Below, in pieces: positions 18,409 through 27,274 of a DNA stretch of 64,000 bases. Source of the stretch: JBBIQH01 sp964475945 (GTDB lineage Archaea > Thermoproteota > Nitrososphaeria > Nitrososphaerales > Nitrosocaldaceae); the NCBI GenBank assembly GCA_964475945.1, contig CAYYYF010000002.1, positions 124,001 through 188,000 on the forward strand. Reading direction: 5' to 3'. Numbering within the stretch: position 1 is the stretch's first letter; each line of letters opens with the position of its first letter. The notes beneath the pieces were generated by a model. That model was not told the DNA's origin, made no database searches, and saw only the letters and a program-made list of their open reading frames with translations. The position numbers and the translations under genes are program-made.

Positions 18409-18440
18409 ACAAATTTACAAATTTACAAATTTACAAATTT
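18409..18440 (+). repeat. Four tandem copies of ACAAATTT
   Basis: An exact 8-bp unit repeated four times between the purF stop and the purK promoter region. It is AT-rich and could be simple slippage or part of the upstream region of purK. Confidence 0.8.
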
Positions 18441-18480
18441 CAAAAATAATCTTTATCTTATCCATATTAAGAGTAAGTAT

Positions 18481-19653
18481 ATGCGACTTGATGTAAGCGC
18501 TCCAATAAGGCTAGGGATAATAGGGGGAGGGCAGTTAGGGAAGATGCTATGCATGGATGCAAAGAGGCTAGGTTTAAGGGTTAACATACTTGATCCATCA
18601 CATGATTGCCCAGCATCATCACTTGCAGATGAGCATGTAGTTGCTAACTTCAATGATAAGGAAGGTATAGCAAAATTAGCAGGGATAAGCGATGTTATAA
18701 CCTATGAGATAGAGTTGGCAGATGTAGATGTTCTTGAGACACTTGAGGATAAAGGTTACAAGGTTAGGCACCCTTCATATGTCCTTAGAGTAGTGCAGGA
18801 TAAGCTTGTGCAGAAGCATACAATAAGTAAGCATGGGATACCAACCCCAAGGTTCTACATGCTGAATGGTAATATACAAGATATTGCAGGTAAGATAGGT
18901 TACCCATTCTTGATAAAGGTTAGGAGAGGAGGGTATGATGGTAGAGGCAACTTCCTTGTTAAGAGTATAGATGATCTTAACTCTACCAACTTTAAGAAGT
19001 TCATAGCAAGGGGTAATGGGATAGGCTTCTATGCTGAGGAGTATGTAGAGTTTGTAAAGGAGGTATCTGTTATAGTTGCTAGATCTAGCAATGGTAGGAG
19101 TGTAACATACCCTGTTGCTGAGAATATACATGATGATGGCATACTTGATACAAGCATAGTACCAGCAAGGATAGATGAGCATATAGCAGAGAAGGTAAAG
19201 AGGGTAGCAATGAATGTTATAAATGCTTTAGGAGGCATAGGTGTCTTTGGTGTTGAGATGTTCTTAACAAAGGATGATAACGTAATGGTTAATGAGATAG
19301 CTCCTAGGGTACATAACACAGGCCATTACAGCATTGAGGCATGCAATGTATCACAGTTTGAGCAGCATATTAGGGCTATTCTAGACCTCCCGTTGGTTGA
19401 ACCTTACCTTATATGCAAGGCAGCAGTCATGGTTAACATACTAGGCAATGATAATATAAGCAAGTATGCAATAGATAGGGTAGATGAACTATTAAGCATA
19501 GATGGCTTAAGGTTACATGTGTATGGTAAGAGTGTAAATAAAGGGAGGAGGAAGTTAGGGCACTTTACAGTAGTAAGTAATCAAGGTATAGATGATGCAA
19601 TAGAGAAGGCAATGTATGCGAAATCCATCTTAAAGCTTATAAACATAAATTAA
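18481..19653 (+). CDS. purK: 5-(carboxyamino)imidazole ribonucleotide synthase
   Basis: Carboxylates AIR with bicarbonate and ATP to N5-CAIR. A 390-residue ATP-grasp protein starting with IRLGIIGGGQLGKML, then HDCPASSLAD, the ATP-grasp lysine region FLIKVRRGGYDGRGN, and the metal-binding NEIAPRVHNTGHYSIEA. The length is typical. It is followed 11 bp later by purE, its pathway partner. Confidence 0.96.
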   Translation: MRLDVSAPIRLGIIGGGQLGKMLCMDAKRLGLRVNILDPSHDCPASSLADEHVVANFNDKEGIAKLAGISDVITYEIELADVDVLETLEDKGYKVRHPSYVLRVVQDKLVQKHTISKHGIPTPRFYMLNGNIQDIAGKIGYPFLIKVRRGGYDGRGNFLVKSIDDLNSTNFKKFIARGNGIGFYAEEYVEFVKEVSVIVARSSNGRSVTYPVAENIHDDGILDTSIVPARIDEHIAEKVKRVAMNVINALGGIGVFGVEMFLTKDDNVMVNEIAPRVHNTGHYSIEACNVSQFEQHIRAILDLPLVEPYLICKAAVMVNILGNDNISKYAIDRVDELLSIDGLRLHVYGKSVNKGRRKLGHFTVVSNQGIDDAIEKAMYAKSILKLININ

Positions 19654-19664
19654 TTATAGGCTAT

Positions 19665-20189
19665 ATGCCACTTGTAGGGGTTATAATGGGTAGTGACTCA
19701 GATCTAGAGGTTATGAATGATGCTTGCTTGCTATTAGATGAGTTGAATGTGAGTTATGAGGTTAGCATAGTATCTGCTCATAGAACCCCTGAGCGTATGT
19801 TCGATTATGCAAAGAGTGCAAAGGATAGAGGATTAGAGGTTATAATAGCCGCTGCTGGTGGTGCAGCGCACCTCCCTGGTATGATAGCATCATTAACAAC
19901 CTTACCTGTTATAGGAGTACCTATAAGATCATCGTTGAATGGATTGGATTCACTACTATCTATAGTGCAGATGCCCCCAGGAGTGCCTGTAGCAACGGTA
20001 GCGGTTAATGGTGCAAAGAATGCTGCATTACTAGCATGCCAGATACTAGCATTAAAGTATAAGGATATAGATGAGAGGGTTAAAGGTTATAGGGTAGGTA
20101 TAAGGGATGAGGTTATAAGGAAGGCCTTGCTGCTAGAGGAGTTGGGTTACAAGGGGTATCTTGCAAGGAAGGAGGTGGAGAAAAGGTAA
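19665..20189 (+). CDS. purE: N5-CAIR mutase
   Basis: A 174-residue class I PurE. GSDSDLEVM and SAHRTPERM form the CAIR site, and AAAGGAAHLPGMIA and PVIGVPI follow. It acts directly after PurK, which is encoded immediately upstream, supporting the mutase (class I) over the carboxylase reading. Confidence 0.96.
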   Translation: MPLVGVIMGSDSDLEVMNDACLLLDELNVSYEVSIVSAHRTPERMFDYAKSAKDRGLEVIIAAAGGAAHLPGMIASLTTLPVIGVPIRSSLNGLDSLLSIVQMPPGVPVATVAVNGAKNAALLACQILALKYKDIDERVKGYRVGIRDEVIRKALLLEELGYKGYLARKEVEKR

Positions 20190-20202
20190 TGCTATTAGAT
20201 AA

Positions 20203-20622
20203 TTAATCCTCAACCTCTATTATCATCAACCCCTTACCCCCATTCTTAAGAGCATCAACCATACTCCTTGGCATATCTGCTGCTGCAGCACTACTCCTAA
20301 CTGCTAGGGTTCTAGTGCATACATAATCACTCCTCCTAACCACCATAGATCTTGAGTCTTCAAGCGTTAACCTTTCACTACCACTTGCCTTGAACTCCCA
20401 TACACTATTATCTACTACAAGCATTATCTTTATGCTACATGATGATCTTATAGCATCCTTTATCCTCTCATCCATATCCTTGCATGCCTTATTTGAATTA
20501 ATCCCTATTATACAATCACCCCTCAATGTTAAGTGATCATCCTTTGTAACCTCTAGGGTTCTTTTATGTAATGCTTGTATATTCCTATGCCCATAGAAGA
20601 GAATCTCCTCCTGCTTGATCAT
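20203..20622 (-). CDS. DUF371 family protein
   Basis: 139 residues with the family pattern FYGHRNIQALHKRTLEVTKD and LRGDCIIGINSNKACKDM. DUF371 proteins are widespread in archaea and lack a known function. Convergent with purE (13 bp between ends). Confidence 0.8.
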   Translation of the reverse strand: MIKQEEILFYGHRNIQALHKRTLEVTKDDHLTLRGDCIIGINSNKACKDMDERIKDAIRSSCSIKIMLVVDNSVWEFKASGSERLTLEDSRSMVVRRSDYVCTRTLAVRSSAAAADMPRSMVDALKNGGKGLMIIEVED

Positions 20623-20679
20623 CGTGTAATCTAATATCTTACCAGAGAACTTAAATTATACCTTTGCCATATTTAAATA

Positions 20680-21249
20680 ATGCATAAGAAGTATAAAGGT
20701 GCAGAGATAGCAAGGAAGGGTAGCATGTATAAGTTGATAGCAGTAGGGGTTATAGCTGTAATTATAGGAATAGTTAGCGTAGCAGCATACAACTACTATC
20801 TACATCAAGAGGTTAAGAATGCTAGAACCGCAGCATTTGGGCCTATAACTGAGGCTGAGCATAAACATGCAGTATTCAAGTTGTTCATAAATGGAGAGGA
20901 ACCTGTAAACTTTGCATTACAAAAGTATCAGTTAACGAATCCTTACATACACTTTGAGAACAATGTAGGGTTCATAATACATAGACATGCTGCCAATGTA
21001 GATATAGGTTATCTATTTGAAACAATGAATATGAGGTTTACTAAAGACTGCTTTGTTCTAGATGATAAGAGATCCTTCTGCAATGATGATAACAATACCT
21101 TAAAGTTCTATGTTAATGGTATACCAAATGAGATGTATGACAAGTATGTTATACAGGATGGAGATGCAATACTTATAAGTTATGGACCTAAGGATGACCC
21201 TGGGTTAGAGAAACAACTTGCTAGTGTTAATGCATTAAAGAGTAGATAA
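20680..21249 (+). CDS. Membrane-anchored His-rich extracellular protein
   Basis: 189 residues with one N-terminal helix (about 17-41) and an outside domain rich in His: EHKHAVFKLFING, IHFENN and IHRHAANVDIG. A Cys pair is at DCFVLDDKRSFC. The domain shape (H-x-H-x-h, ING, H-x-H-A...G...F, late D-G-D-x-I) recurs in many thaumarchaeal proteins and in the protein at 41398-41883. The histidines suggest metal binding, but the function is unknown. Confidence 0.72.
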   Translation: MHKKYKGAEIARKGSMYKLIAVGVIAVIIGIVSVAAYNYYLHQEVKNARTAAFGPITEAEHKHAVFKLFINGEEPVNFALQKYQLTNPYIHFENNVGFIIHRHAANVDIGYLFETMNMRFTKDCFVLDDKRSFCNDDNNTLKFYVNGIPNEMYDKYVIQDGDAILISYGPKDDPGLEKQLASVNALKSR

Positions 21250-21268
21250 TCTAATAGATAACATAATA

Positions 21269-21967
21269 TCATTTAGAGTTTGCCTTTATGGTTGTATCTG
21301 CATGTATAGTAACCCTTGCCTTATCCCCATACTTTATTCCTAATGCATCTATAACCTTTACTGGTGCTATGAACTCAACTATGCTAGCATCATGGTGCGT
21401 CCTCTCTGGTATAAGCACTGCACCATCTATGGAATCATTTATCCTTGCCCTATAGCACCTTACTCCTCCATAAGTCCTCTTGTCATCACTGAAACCTTCT
21501 ATTAGTATTGGAGGATACTTCATCACCTCTTGCTTGACATCTATGCAGGTATCATCAAGCCTTATGTTGAGCGTACCAGGGTAAGGATCAAACCCTAGCT
21601 TATCTATAAACTGTACCCTGTATCCATTTAATAACATGTAATAACTACCTTCACCCATACCTTTTACCACTGTACCAGTAAGTTCTATTACCCTACTAGG
21701 CTCTATAACTGTCTTGAGTTTTATGAATAGATCGTATACCTCCCTATACCCTTTCTCTGTAACCTTGATGGAGAATCCTTGACCATACCTAATCCTCTTT
21801 ATGTAGCCTTTACTCTCTAACTCTAGCAAGTGAGTAGATACTGCTTGCTGTGATTTGCCTATGCTATCTGCAAGATCTGTAGTGGTTACATGGATATAGC
21901 TACTCCTAGCACCCCTAAGCATCAACTCTATCAGTGTTATGAGTATATGCATCTTTATCTTACTCAT
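21269..21967 (-). CDS. ribK: CTP-dependent riboflavin kinase with N-terminal winged helix
   Basis: Makes FMN from riboflavin using CTP. 232 residues. The N-terminal winged helix (about 1-85) has a MarR-like recognition helix in GKSQQAVSTHLLELESKGYI. The C-terminal DUF120 kinase domain shows VVKGMGEGSYYMLLNGYRVQF (piecewise) and GFDPYPGTLNIRL. The fusion suggests it may also sense FMN and regulate genes. The start overlaps dnaG's stop by 4 bp. Confidence 0.92.
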   Translation of the reverse strand: MSKIKMHILITLIELMLRGARSSYIHVTTTDLADSIGKSQQAVSTHLLELESKGYIKRIRYGQGFSIKVTEKGYREVYDLFIKLKTVIEPSRVIELTGTVVKGMGEGSYYMLLNGYRVQFIDKLGFDPYPGTLNIRLDDTCIDVKQEVMKYPPILIEGFSDDKRTYGGVRCYRARINDSIDGAVLIPERTHHDASIVEFIAPVKVIDALGIKYGDKARVTIHADTTIKANSK

Positions 21968-23190
21968 ACAAGTCCTATCTGGTTGAATGCTAGTATCTTT
22001 ATACCGTGTGTATCACTTATCTCTGCTATCCTATGTCCTATTATGTACTCTATACCTGCATTTGCTGCTGCATCAAGTAAGCGCTGAGTGATTATACCAT
22101 CAAGCATAAGATACCTTATCTCCTTCTCCTCCTGTAGCCTTTGGACTACCTCGCTAACAGGTACCTTGAACCTCACCTGCTTAGATTCATCCAATGCAAC
22201 CGCCTCTAATGTCTCATTTATAATTGGGAATATCTCCTTTACCTTACTTAATAGAGTATCATCTATATTGTAATGCATAGACTCTGCCTTCTCTCTATAC
22301 CTATCCTTGCTTACCCATCTCTTGCCCTTTAGAGCATCATCCTCAGATATGGATGTGCTACGCCCTACATCCTTTATAACCTCATTAGGTACTACATCTT
22401 TTAGGATATCTTGTATCTCAAGTGGTGTAAGATCCTCAACCTCCTTACCTGGTGGTGCCCTAGCAACCTTATCTACCCTTACAGTATTCTGCAGCTCCCT
22501 TAGTATGAGATCTGCTGCCCTATCACCATCTAGAAATGCTACTACATACCTCTTCTCTTTGCATAATTTTACAATAGACTCTGAGATCTTTGCACCCTCT
22601 ATAGCAATTGCATTATCATAACCTGCCCTAAGTAGGTTTATAACATCTGCCCTACCCTCAACCAGTATTATCCAGTCAGACTCGTATATACCTACACCAC
22701 ATGAGAGATGCTCCTTCCCATACGTAGTTAACCTTGCTGGCTTTACTGCCTCATATATATCTCTTAGCATAGACTCTGATTCACTTATACTCTTAGTTGC
22801 CCATTCCTGCACTATCTTCTTTGCCCTATCAACGATCATCCTCTTCTTAACCTCTCTAACATCCTCTATAGTTGATAGGGTAAACTTTGCATTAAACGGT
22901 CCTACCTTATCTATGGTCTCAACAGCAGCTGCTATTAGGGCAGCAGTACTTATATCTGTGCTCATGGGTATAACTATCTCTCCACTACTCCTATTACTCT
23001 TAACATCTAGGGTAACCTCTATCCTTCCTACCTTAGAGGTTCTCTGCAACTCATTCAGGTTCATCTCTGGTCCTAACAAGCCCTCTGTCTGCCCAAAAAG
23101 GGCTCCTATTATATCAGCCTTCTCAACTATCCCATCCACATCAAACTTTATCTTTACATTATACTTTACAACCCCTGAATTTGGCATCAT
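21964..23190 (-). CDS. dnaG: Archaeal DnaG-type primase
   Basis: 408 residues. An N-terminal helix-rich region is followed by a Toprim domain with the catalytic Glu in ILVEGRADVINLL (about 177) and D-x-D in VAFLDGDRAADL. Archaeal DnaG associates with the exosome and can synthesise short RNA primers. Two adjacent ATGs exist (23190, 23187). The dnaG-ribK overlap suggests co-transcription. Confidence 0.95.
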   Translation of the reverse strand: MMPNSGVVKYNVKIKFDVDGIVEKADIIGALFGQTEGLLGPEMNLNELQRTSKVGRIEVTLDVKSNRSSGEIVIPMSTDISTAALIAAAVETIDKVGPFNAKFTLSTIEDVREVKKRMIVDRAKKIVQEWATKSISESESMLRDIYEAVKPARLTTYGKEHLSCGVGIYESDWIILVEGRADVINLLRAGYDNAIAIEGAKISESIVKLCKEKRYVVAFLDGDRAADLILRELQNTVRVDKVARAPPGKEVEDLTPLEIQDILKDVVPNEVIKDVGRSTSISEDDALKGKRWVSKDRYREKAESMHYNIDDTLLSKVKEIFPIINETLEAVALDESKQVRFKVPVSEVVQRLQEEKEIRYLMLDGIITQRLLDAAANAGIEYIIGHRIAEISDTHGIKILAFNQIGLV

Positions 23191-23257
23191 TCTCTCCTCT
23201 TTAGTATAATAAGATGCATTGTTATACTACATATATAAGTGTTGCAATAGCATCCTT

Positions 23258-24343
23258 ATGAATGTAGCAATTATAGGATGCGGTATAGTTGGTCTGATGA
23301 TAGCATATAGGTTATCATTTATCAGAGACGTATCATGTATATGCATTGATAAGGAAGATAGTATAGCAAAGCATGCTAGCAGTAGGAACTCTGGTGTGAT
23401 ACACTCTGGCATACATACAAAGCCAGATACATTAAAGGCAAGGTTATGTAAAAGAGGGAATGAACTCATGTATGCATTATGTAATGCATTAAATGTACCA
23501 TATAAAAGGAGTGGGATGCTTATAGTTGCAGATGAAAAAGGGTTAAGTGAGCTTGAGAGAAGGGCAAAGGCAAACTCTGTTGAGTATGAGATAATCCATA
23601 AGGATAGGATAAAGGTTATTGAGCCACATGCAAAGGCTAAGATTGGAATATATGTTCCTAGTGCTGGTGTAACTGATCCTTATATACTTGCATATGCAGT
23701 ATATAATAAGGCATTGGAGAATGGTGTTAAATTCATCTTTAACAGCAAGGTTACAGGTATAGATGTAGGTGATGGTTATTATAGACTGATCATTAATGGT
23801 AAAGATACACTTGATGCTAGTATAGTCATAAATAGTGCTGGCTTGTATGCAGATGAGATAGCCCTTATGGTAGGGCTTAAAGGGTATAAAGTATATCCAT
23901 GCCTTGGTGAGTATTATATAATAAAGGATAAACCTTATCTAGTCAACTCTTTAATATACCCGGAACCAACATTTGATTATAGGGGTATAGGGATACATCT
24001 AACAAAGAGGCTTGATGGTAGTATAAGCGTTGGTCCAAATGCAGTGTATCTATCAAGCAAGGATGAGGAGTATATGAGTAGTGTTGATGAGTTCTATGAG
24101 CAGGCATCTATTCTTATAGAAGGGGTAAGCAGAGAAGATCTTGTATATGGTTACTCTGGGGTAAGGGCAAGGCTTGTAGGCTATGGGAGCAAGGAGGAAC
24201 CTGACTTTGTTATAGAGGAGTATCCGGATAACTTCATACACCTACTTGGTATAGAATCTCCAGGTTTTACATCATCACCAGCAATAGCAGAGTATATCCT
24301 TGAAGAGTATATGCCTGATATGCTACCTAATAGGTTAGGGTAA
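23258..24343 (+). CDS. lhgO: FAD-dependent L-2-hydroxyglutarate oxidase-like protein
   Basis: 361 residues of the DAO fold. IIGCGIVGLMIAYRLS (FAD Rossmann), the SSRNSGVIHSGIH block that marks the L-2-hydroxyglutarate group, and GVTDPYILAYA follow in order; the C-terminus GIESPGFTSSPAIA contacts FAD. I start at ATG 23258 because the Rossmann strand begins there and an ATATATAAG box lies about 20-28 bp upstream. The 3' end overlaps a convergent Toprim gene by 163 bp. Confidence 0.9.
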   Translation: MNVAIIGCGIVGLMIAYRLSFIRDVSCICIDKEDSIAKHASSRNSGVIHSGIHTKPDTLKARLCKRGNELMYALCNALNVPYKRSGMLIVADEKGLSELERRAKANSVEYEIIHKDRIKVIEPHAKAKIGIYVPSAGVTDPYILAYAVYNKALENGVKFIFNSKVTGIDVGDGYYRLIINGKDTLDASIVINSAGLYADEIALMVGLKGYKVYPCLGEYYIIKDKPYLVNSLIYPEPTFDYRGIGIHLTKRLDGSISVGPNAVYLSSKDEEYMSSVDEFYEQASILIEGVSREDLVYGYSGVRARLVGYGSKEEPDFVIEEYPDNFIHLLGIESPGFTSSPAIAEYILEEYMPDMLPNRLG

Positions 24344-24723
24344 GTTGATCTATTCATATACTCCTTGTATATTGTAAGCTCCTCTATACTCCTTATCCTT
24401 CCCCTTGTTACCTCAAGAAGCCTCTTCTTATAGAAGAGGTTAACCTTCCTTGCTGGGATCATGCTTGCAAGTCTCTTTGTAAGGAATCTACCCTTGCTAT
24501 CCATATCTAGGAGTAGTATAACCTCTCTGCTCTCTATGCTACTTGCAATCTTAGTTAAACTAGCATTAAGCGTTATAATGCTACCAGAGAAGCCTAGATT
24601 GGTTAATGCCATAACATCCCTCTTGCCCTCAACAACAACAAGTGCACCTTTGCTACTTGCATGGTTAAGCATCTCTATGAACTCCCTTAACTCTTTAACC
24701 TCCTCCTCTTTTATCCTATACAC
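24181..24723 (-). CDS. Small Toprim-domain protein with an extra tail
   Basis: 180 residues. The Toprim motif E-G-K-R-D in VVVEGKRDVMALTNLGFSG and the D-x-D in LLLDMDSKGRFLTKR are intact. Archaeal proteins of this type usually stop near 130 residues, after the SIEELTIYKEYM segment. Here about 50 more residues run antisense into lhgO and look non-conserved. Start is GTG at 24723. The nuclease/primase-like role is unknown. Confidence 0.78.
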   Translation of the reverse strand: MYRIKEEEVKELREFIEMLNHASSKGALVVVEGKRDVMALTNLGFSGSIITLNASLTKIASSIESREVILLLDMDSKGRFLTKRLASMIPARKVNLFYKKRLLEVTRGRIRSIEELTIYKEYMNRSTYPNLLGSISGIYSSRIYSAIAGDDVKPGDSIPSRCMKLSGYSSITKSGSSLLP

Positions 24724-24800
24724 TGTATAATATAATGCTCTGCTGATTTAAATATTGTTATCTATTATGTATGTATGCATGCATATATGTAAATGTAAAC

Positions 24801-24809
24801 CTTATATCC
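24801..24809 (+). promoter_or_regulatory. TATA-like box of nurA-herA
   Basis: CTTATATCC lies 21-29 bp before the nurA ATG at 24830. Confidence 0.45.
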
Positions 24810-24829
24810 TTATACAGGAAAGATAGATT

Positions 24830-25705
24830 ATGCTATTTGAGTTATACAATGAGGCATTGAATAGAAGGGATGATATAAACTCTAAGATAAGTAGAGATAG
24901 TGCTAAGATAAATGAAGCAAGGGATATATGGGTAGAATACGAGCCAAAGTCATTAGACTCTAACCTTGCTGGGATAGATAGCAGTTTTAACTACAGAAAG
25001 TATAAGGGCTTCTACATCTATGCTCTCGCAGGAGTATCTATTACAAGCAAGGATAATCTAGTAGATCCAATAGTTAAGATTGATGTAGGTAATACAAGGT
25101 ATGATAGGAATGGGTATAGAATAGGTATAAGAAGCCTTCTACTGATAGAATGCATGAAGGTTGAGTATGAATTAGCTAGGAGAAGCATTGAGAATAGTAA
25201 TGCAATAGATCTAATACTCATAGATGGCTCTATACTTGCAAGGATGAACGATGAGAGGATTAAAATGTACTCTAGGGTAAAGGATCTCTACAAGAACTAT
25301 AAGGATCTATTACATAATGATAAGATATTGTTCATAGCAAAGAACTCAGAGAGCAACTCTATACTAAAAGGGACGCTAGCAGATATATACTACTTCAGCA
25401 AGGCAGGTACAAAGCCTGGTTATGCATATGAGCATCAGAGGATCAACGATGAAGATGTAACTATAGTATATGTAAGGTTAAGACCATGCACCCCAGTGAT
25501 AAGGATTGAGATGCCAGGGAAGAAGGGAGAAGGTAATATAAAGAAGGTTATGGATACACTTGTGTTAGAGAGCATATCAGGCTATCCTTACGTGCTTAGG
25601 CTAGCACATGAGAGGTGTAAGGTAAGTGATGATAACATGAGTATAATAGAGAGTATGCTAGGCTTTAGCATGGAGGAAGGGGAGAGGGAGGTTGTAGATG
25701 AGTAA
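24830..25705 (+). CDS. nurA: NurA 5'-3' nuclease
   Basis: 291 residues. NurA nuclease works with HerA, Mre11 and Rad50 in end resection during recombination repair. The catalytic Asp residues are in AGIDSSFNYRKY (about 47) and LILIDGSILARM (about 127), with the basic H-E-R late block VLRLAHERCKV. It overlaps herA by 8 bp. Confidence 0.93.
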   Translation: MLFELYNEALNRRDDINSKISRDSAKINEARDIWVEYEPKSLDSNLAGIDSSFNYRKYKGFYIYALAGVSITSKDNLVDPIVKIDVGNTRYDRNGYRIGIRSLLLIECMKVEYELARRSIENSNAIDLILIDGSILARMNDERIKMYSRVKDLYKNYKDLLHNDKILFIAKNSESNSILKGTLADIYYFSKAGTKPGYAYEHQRINDEDVTIVYVRLRPCTPVIRIEMPGKKGEGNIKKVMDTLVLESISGYPYVLRLAHERCKVSDDNMSIIESMLGFSMEEGEREVVDE

Positions 25706-27242
25706 GCCGTTAGGGATAGTAGTGGGGGAGGCTTACCCTTACAAGTTCTTATTCATAGCAAGAAGAGCAGTTAGTGTTGGGGAGTATGTTGTATTAAATA
25801 CAGGAAGTAGAAGGATACTTGGGCTTGTAGAGAACTCGTCTATAAAGAGTAGCATACTTGATGATGTGAGCAACTACCATGCAGCAGAGGAGGGTAAGAG
25901 GATAGCAGAGAGGAATGAGAGGGATAAGAGTTACCAAGCAACTGTAAGGGTCTTAGGCTATGTAGATGAACTCCTTAAAGGGAAGGCTACAATGCCCAGC
26001 ATACCCCCTGAGCCTGGTAGCATAGTGCAGGAGGCAAGTATAGATGATCTTAAGGTATTCTCTCCAGCAGATACTAAATGGGTAAAGATAGGCACACTGC
26101 TTAGGAATGATAGTGTTAATGTCTATGCTAATCTAGATAAGATAGCAAGTAGGCACCTAGCAATACTATCTGTAACAGGGGGAGGTAAATCAAATCTATT
26201 AGCACTTATAGCAAAGAGGGTTGCCGAGAAGAATGGAACCATGGTTATATTTGATTACCATGGCGAGTATAAAGATTTGGATATAAAGAATGTAGAGCAT
26301 AGAGAGGCAAGGATAAACCCTAGGTTCATACAGGGTGCAGATAAGTTAGCAGATCTACTAGAGATTAGAGAACATGCGAATCTTCAGAGGGATGTACTTG
26401 CAGAGGCTCTTACAGATGAGGTTAGGAGTGCTGAGGACTTTTGGAGTGCATTAAAGGCTAGCATAGATAACATCAAAGGTATAGAGGAGGGTAAGCAAGC
26501 AAGTAAGAGGAATCCTCAGAAGATAAGGGCTGCTGATAGGCTTCAGGAGATAATAGATAGTGCACAAAAAAGGCTAGGTTCACTCCTTGATACAAGTATC
26601 AGTGATCCTCTTAACATGATACTACCAGGGAAGATAAACATACTAGATATGATAGAGTTCTCTGAGAAACAGGCTGATGTAGCAATAGCATATTATCTAG
26701 AGGAGATACTTGAGGATAGGAAGAGGGCTGAGAGGAATAAGAGGAGTAGAAATAGCACAGAGAGGATAAGGTTCAATACCCCTGTCATATGTGCTATAGA
26801 GGAGGCTCATGTATTCTTACCAAGTATAACAAACATCAGTACAGATACAAAGAGGATAGCAAGTAAGATAGCAAGAGAGGGGAGGAAGTTCGGTCTCTCA
26901 TTGATAATAGTATCCCAGAGGCCTAGGAGGCTTGATCCTGATGTGCTTAGCCAGATGGGCTCACTAGCAATACTCAGGCTTACAAACCCAGAGGATCAGA
27001 GGTATATAAGTGAGTCAAGTGAGATAATAAGTAGGGAGTTGCTTGAATATCTACCATCATTAAATGTAGGCGAGGCTATACTCGTTGGCCAATGGGTTAA
27101 CATACCATCAATAGTTAAGATAGATAAGGTTGAGGAGAAGAGGGCAGGGGAGGATATAAGTGCTGTGGATGAATGGGGTAATGCTGCAATGTACGCTAAT
27201 ATTGCGAGGGAGGATACAAGTGAGTTGCTTAGAGATATGTAA
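25698..27242 (+). CDS. herA: HerA bipolar DNA helicase/translocase
   Basis: 514 residues. The N-terminal HAS barrel (GIVVGEAYPYKFLFIARR...) is followed by a RecA-like core with Walker A VTGGGKSNLL (about 155), Walker B VICAIEEAHVFLP, and the arginine-finger region IVSQRPRRLDPDVLSQ. Forms a hexameric ring that feeds DNA to NurA. ATG overlaps the nurA stop (GATGAGTAA). Confidence 0.96.
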   Translation: MSKPLGIVVGEAYPYKFLFIARRAVSVGEYVVLNTGSRRILGLVENSSIKSSILDDVSNYHAAEEGKRIAERNERDKSYQATVRVLGYVDELLKGKATMPSIPPEPGSIVQEASIDDLKVFSPADTKWVKIGTLLRNDSVNVYANLDKIASRHLAILSVTGGGKSNLLALIAKRVAEKNGTMVIFDYHGEYKDLDIKNVEHREARINPRFIQGADKLADLLEIREHANLQRDVLAEALTDEVRSAEDFWSALKASIDNIKGIEEGKQASKRNPQKIRAADRLQEIIDSAQKRLGSLLDTSISDPLNMILPGKINILDMIEFSEKQADVAIAYYLEEILEDRKRAERNKRSRNSTERIRFNTPVICAIEEAHVFLPSITNISTDTKRIASKIAREGRKFGLSLIIVSQRPRRLDPDVLSQMGSLAILRLTNPEDQRYISESSEIISRELLEYLPSLNVGEAILVGQWVNIPSIVKIDKVEEKRAGEDISAVDEWGNAAMYANIAREDTSELLRDM

Positions 27243-27274
27243 AGAAACATGAATAAATTAATATTTAAATATTA

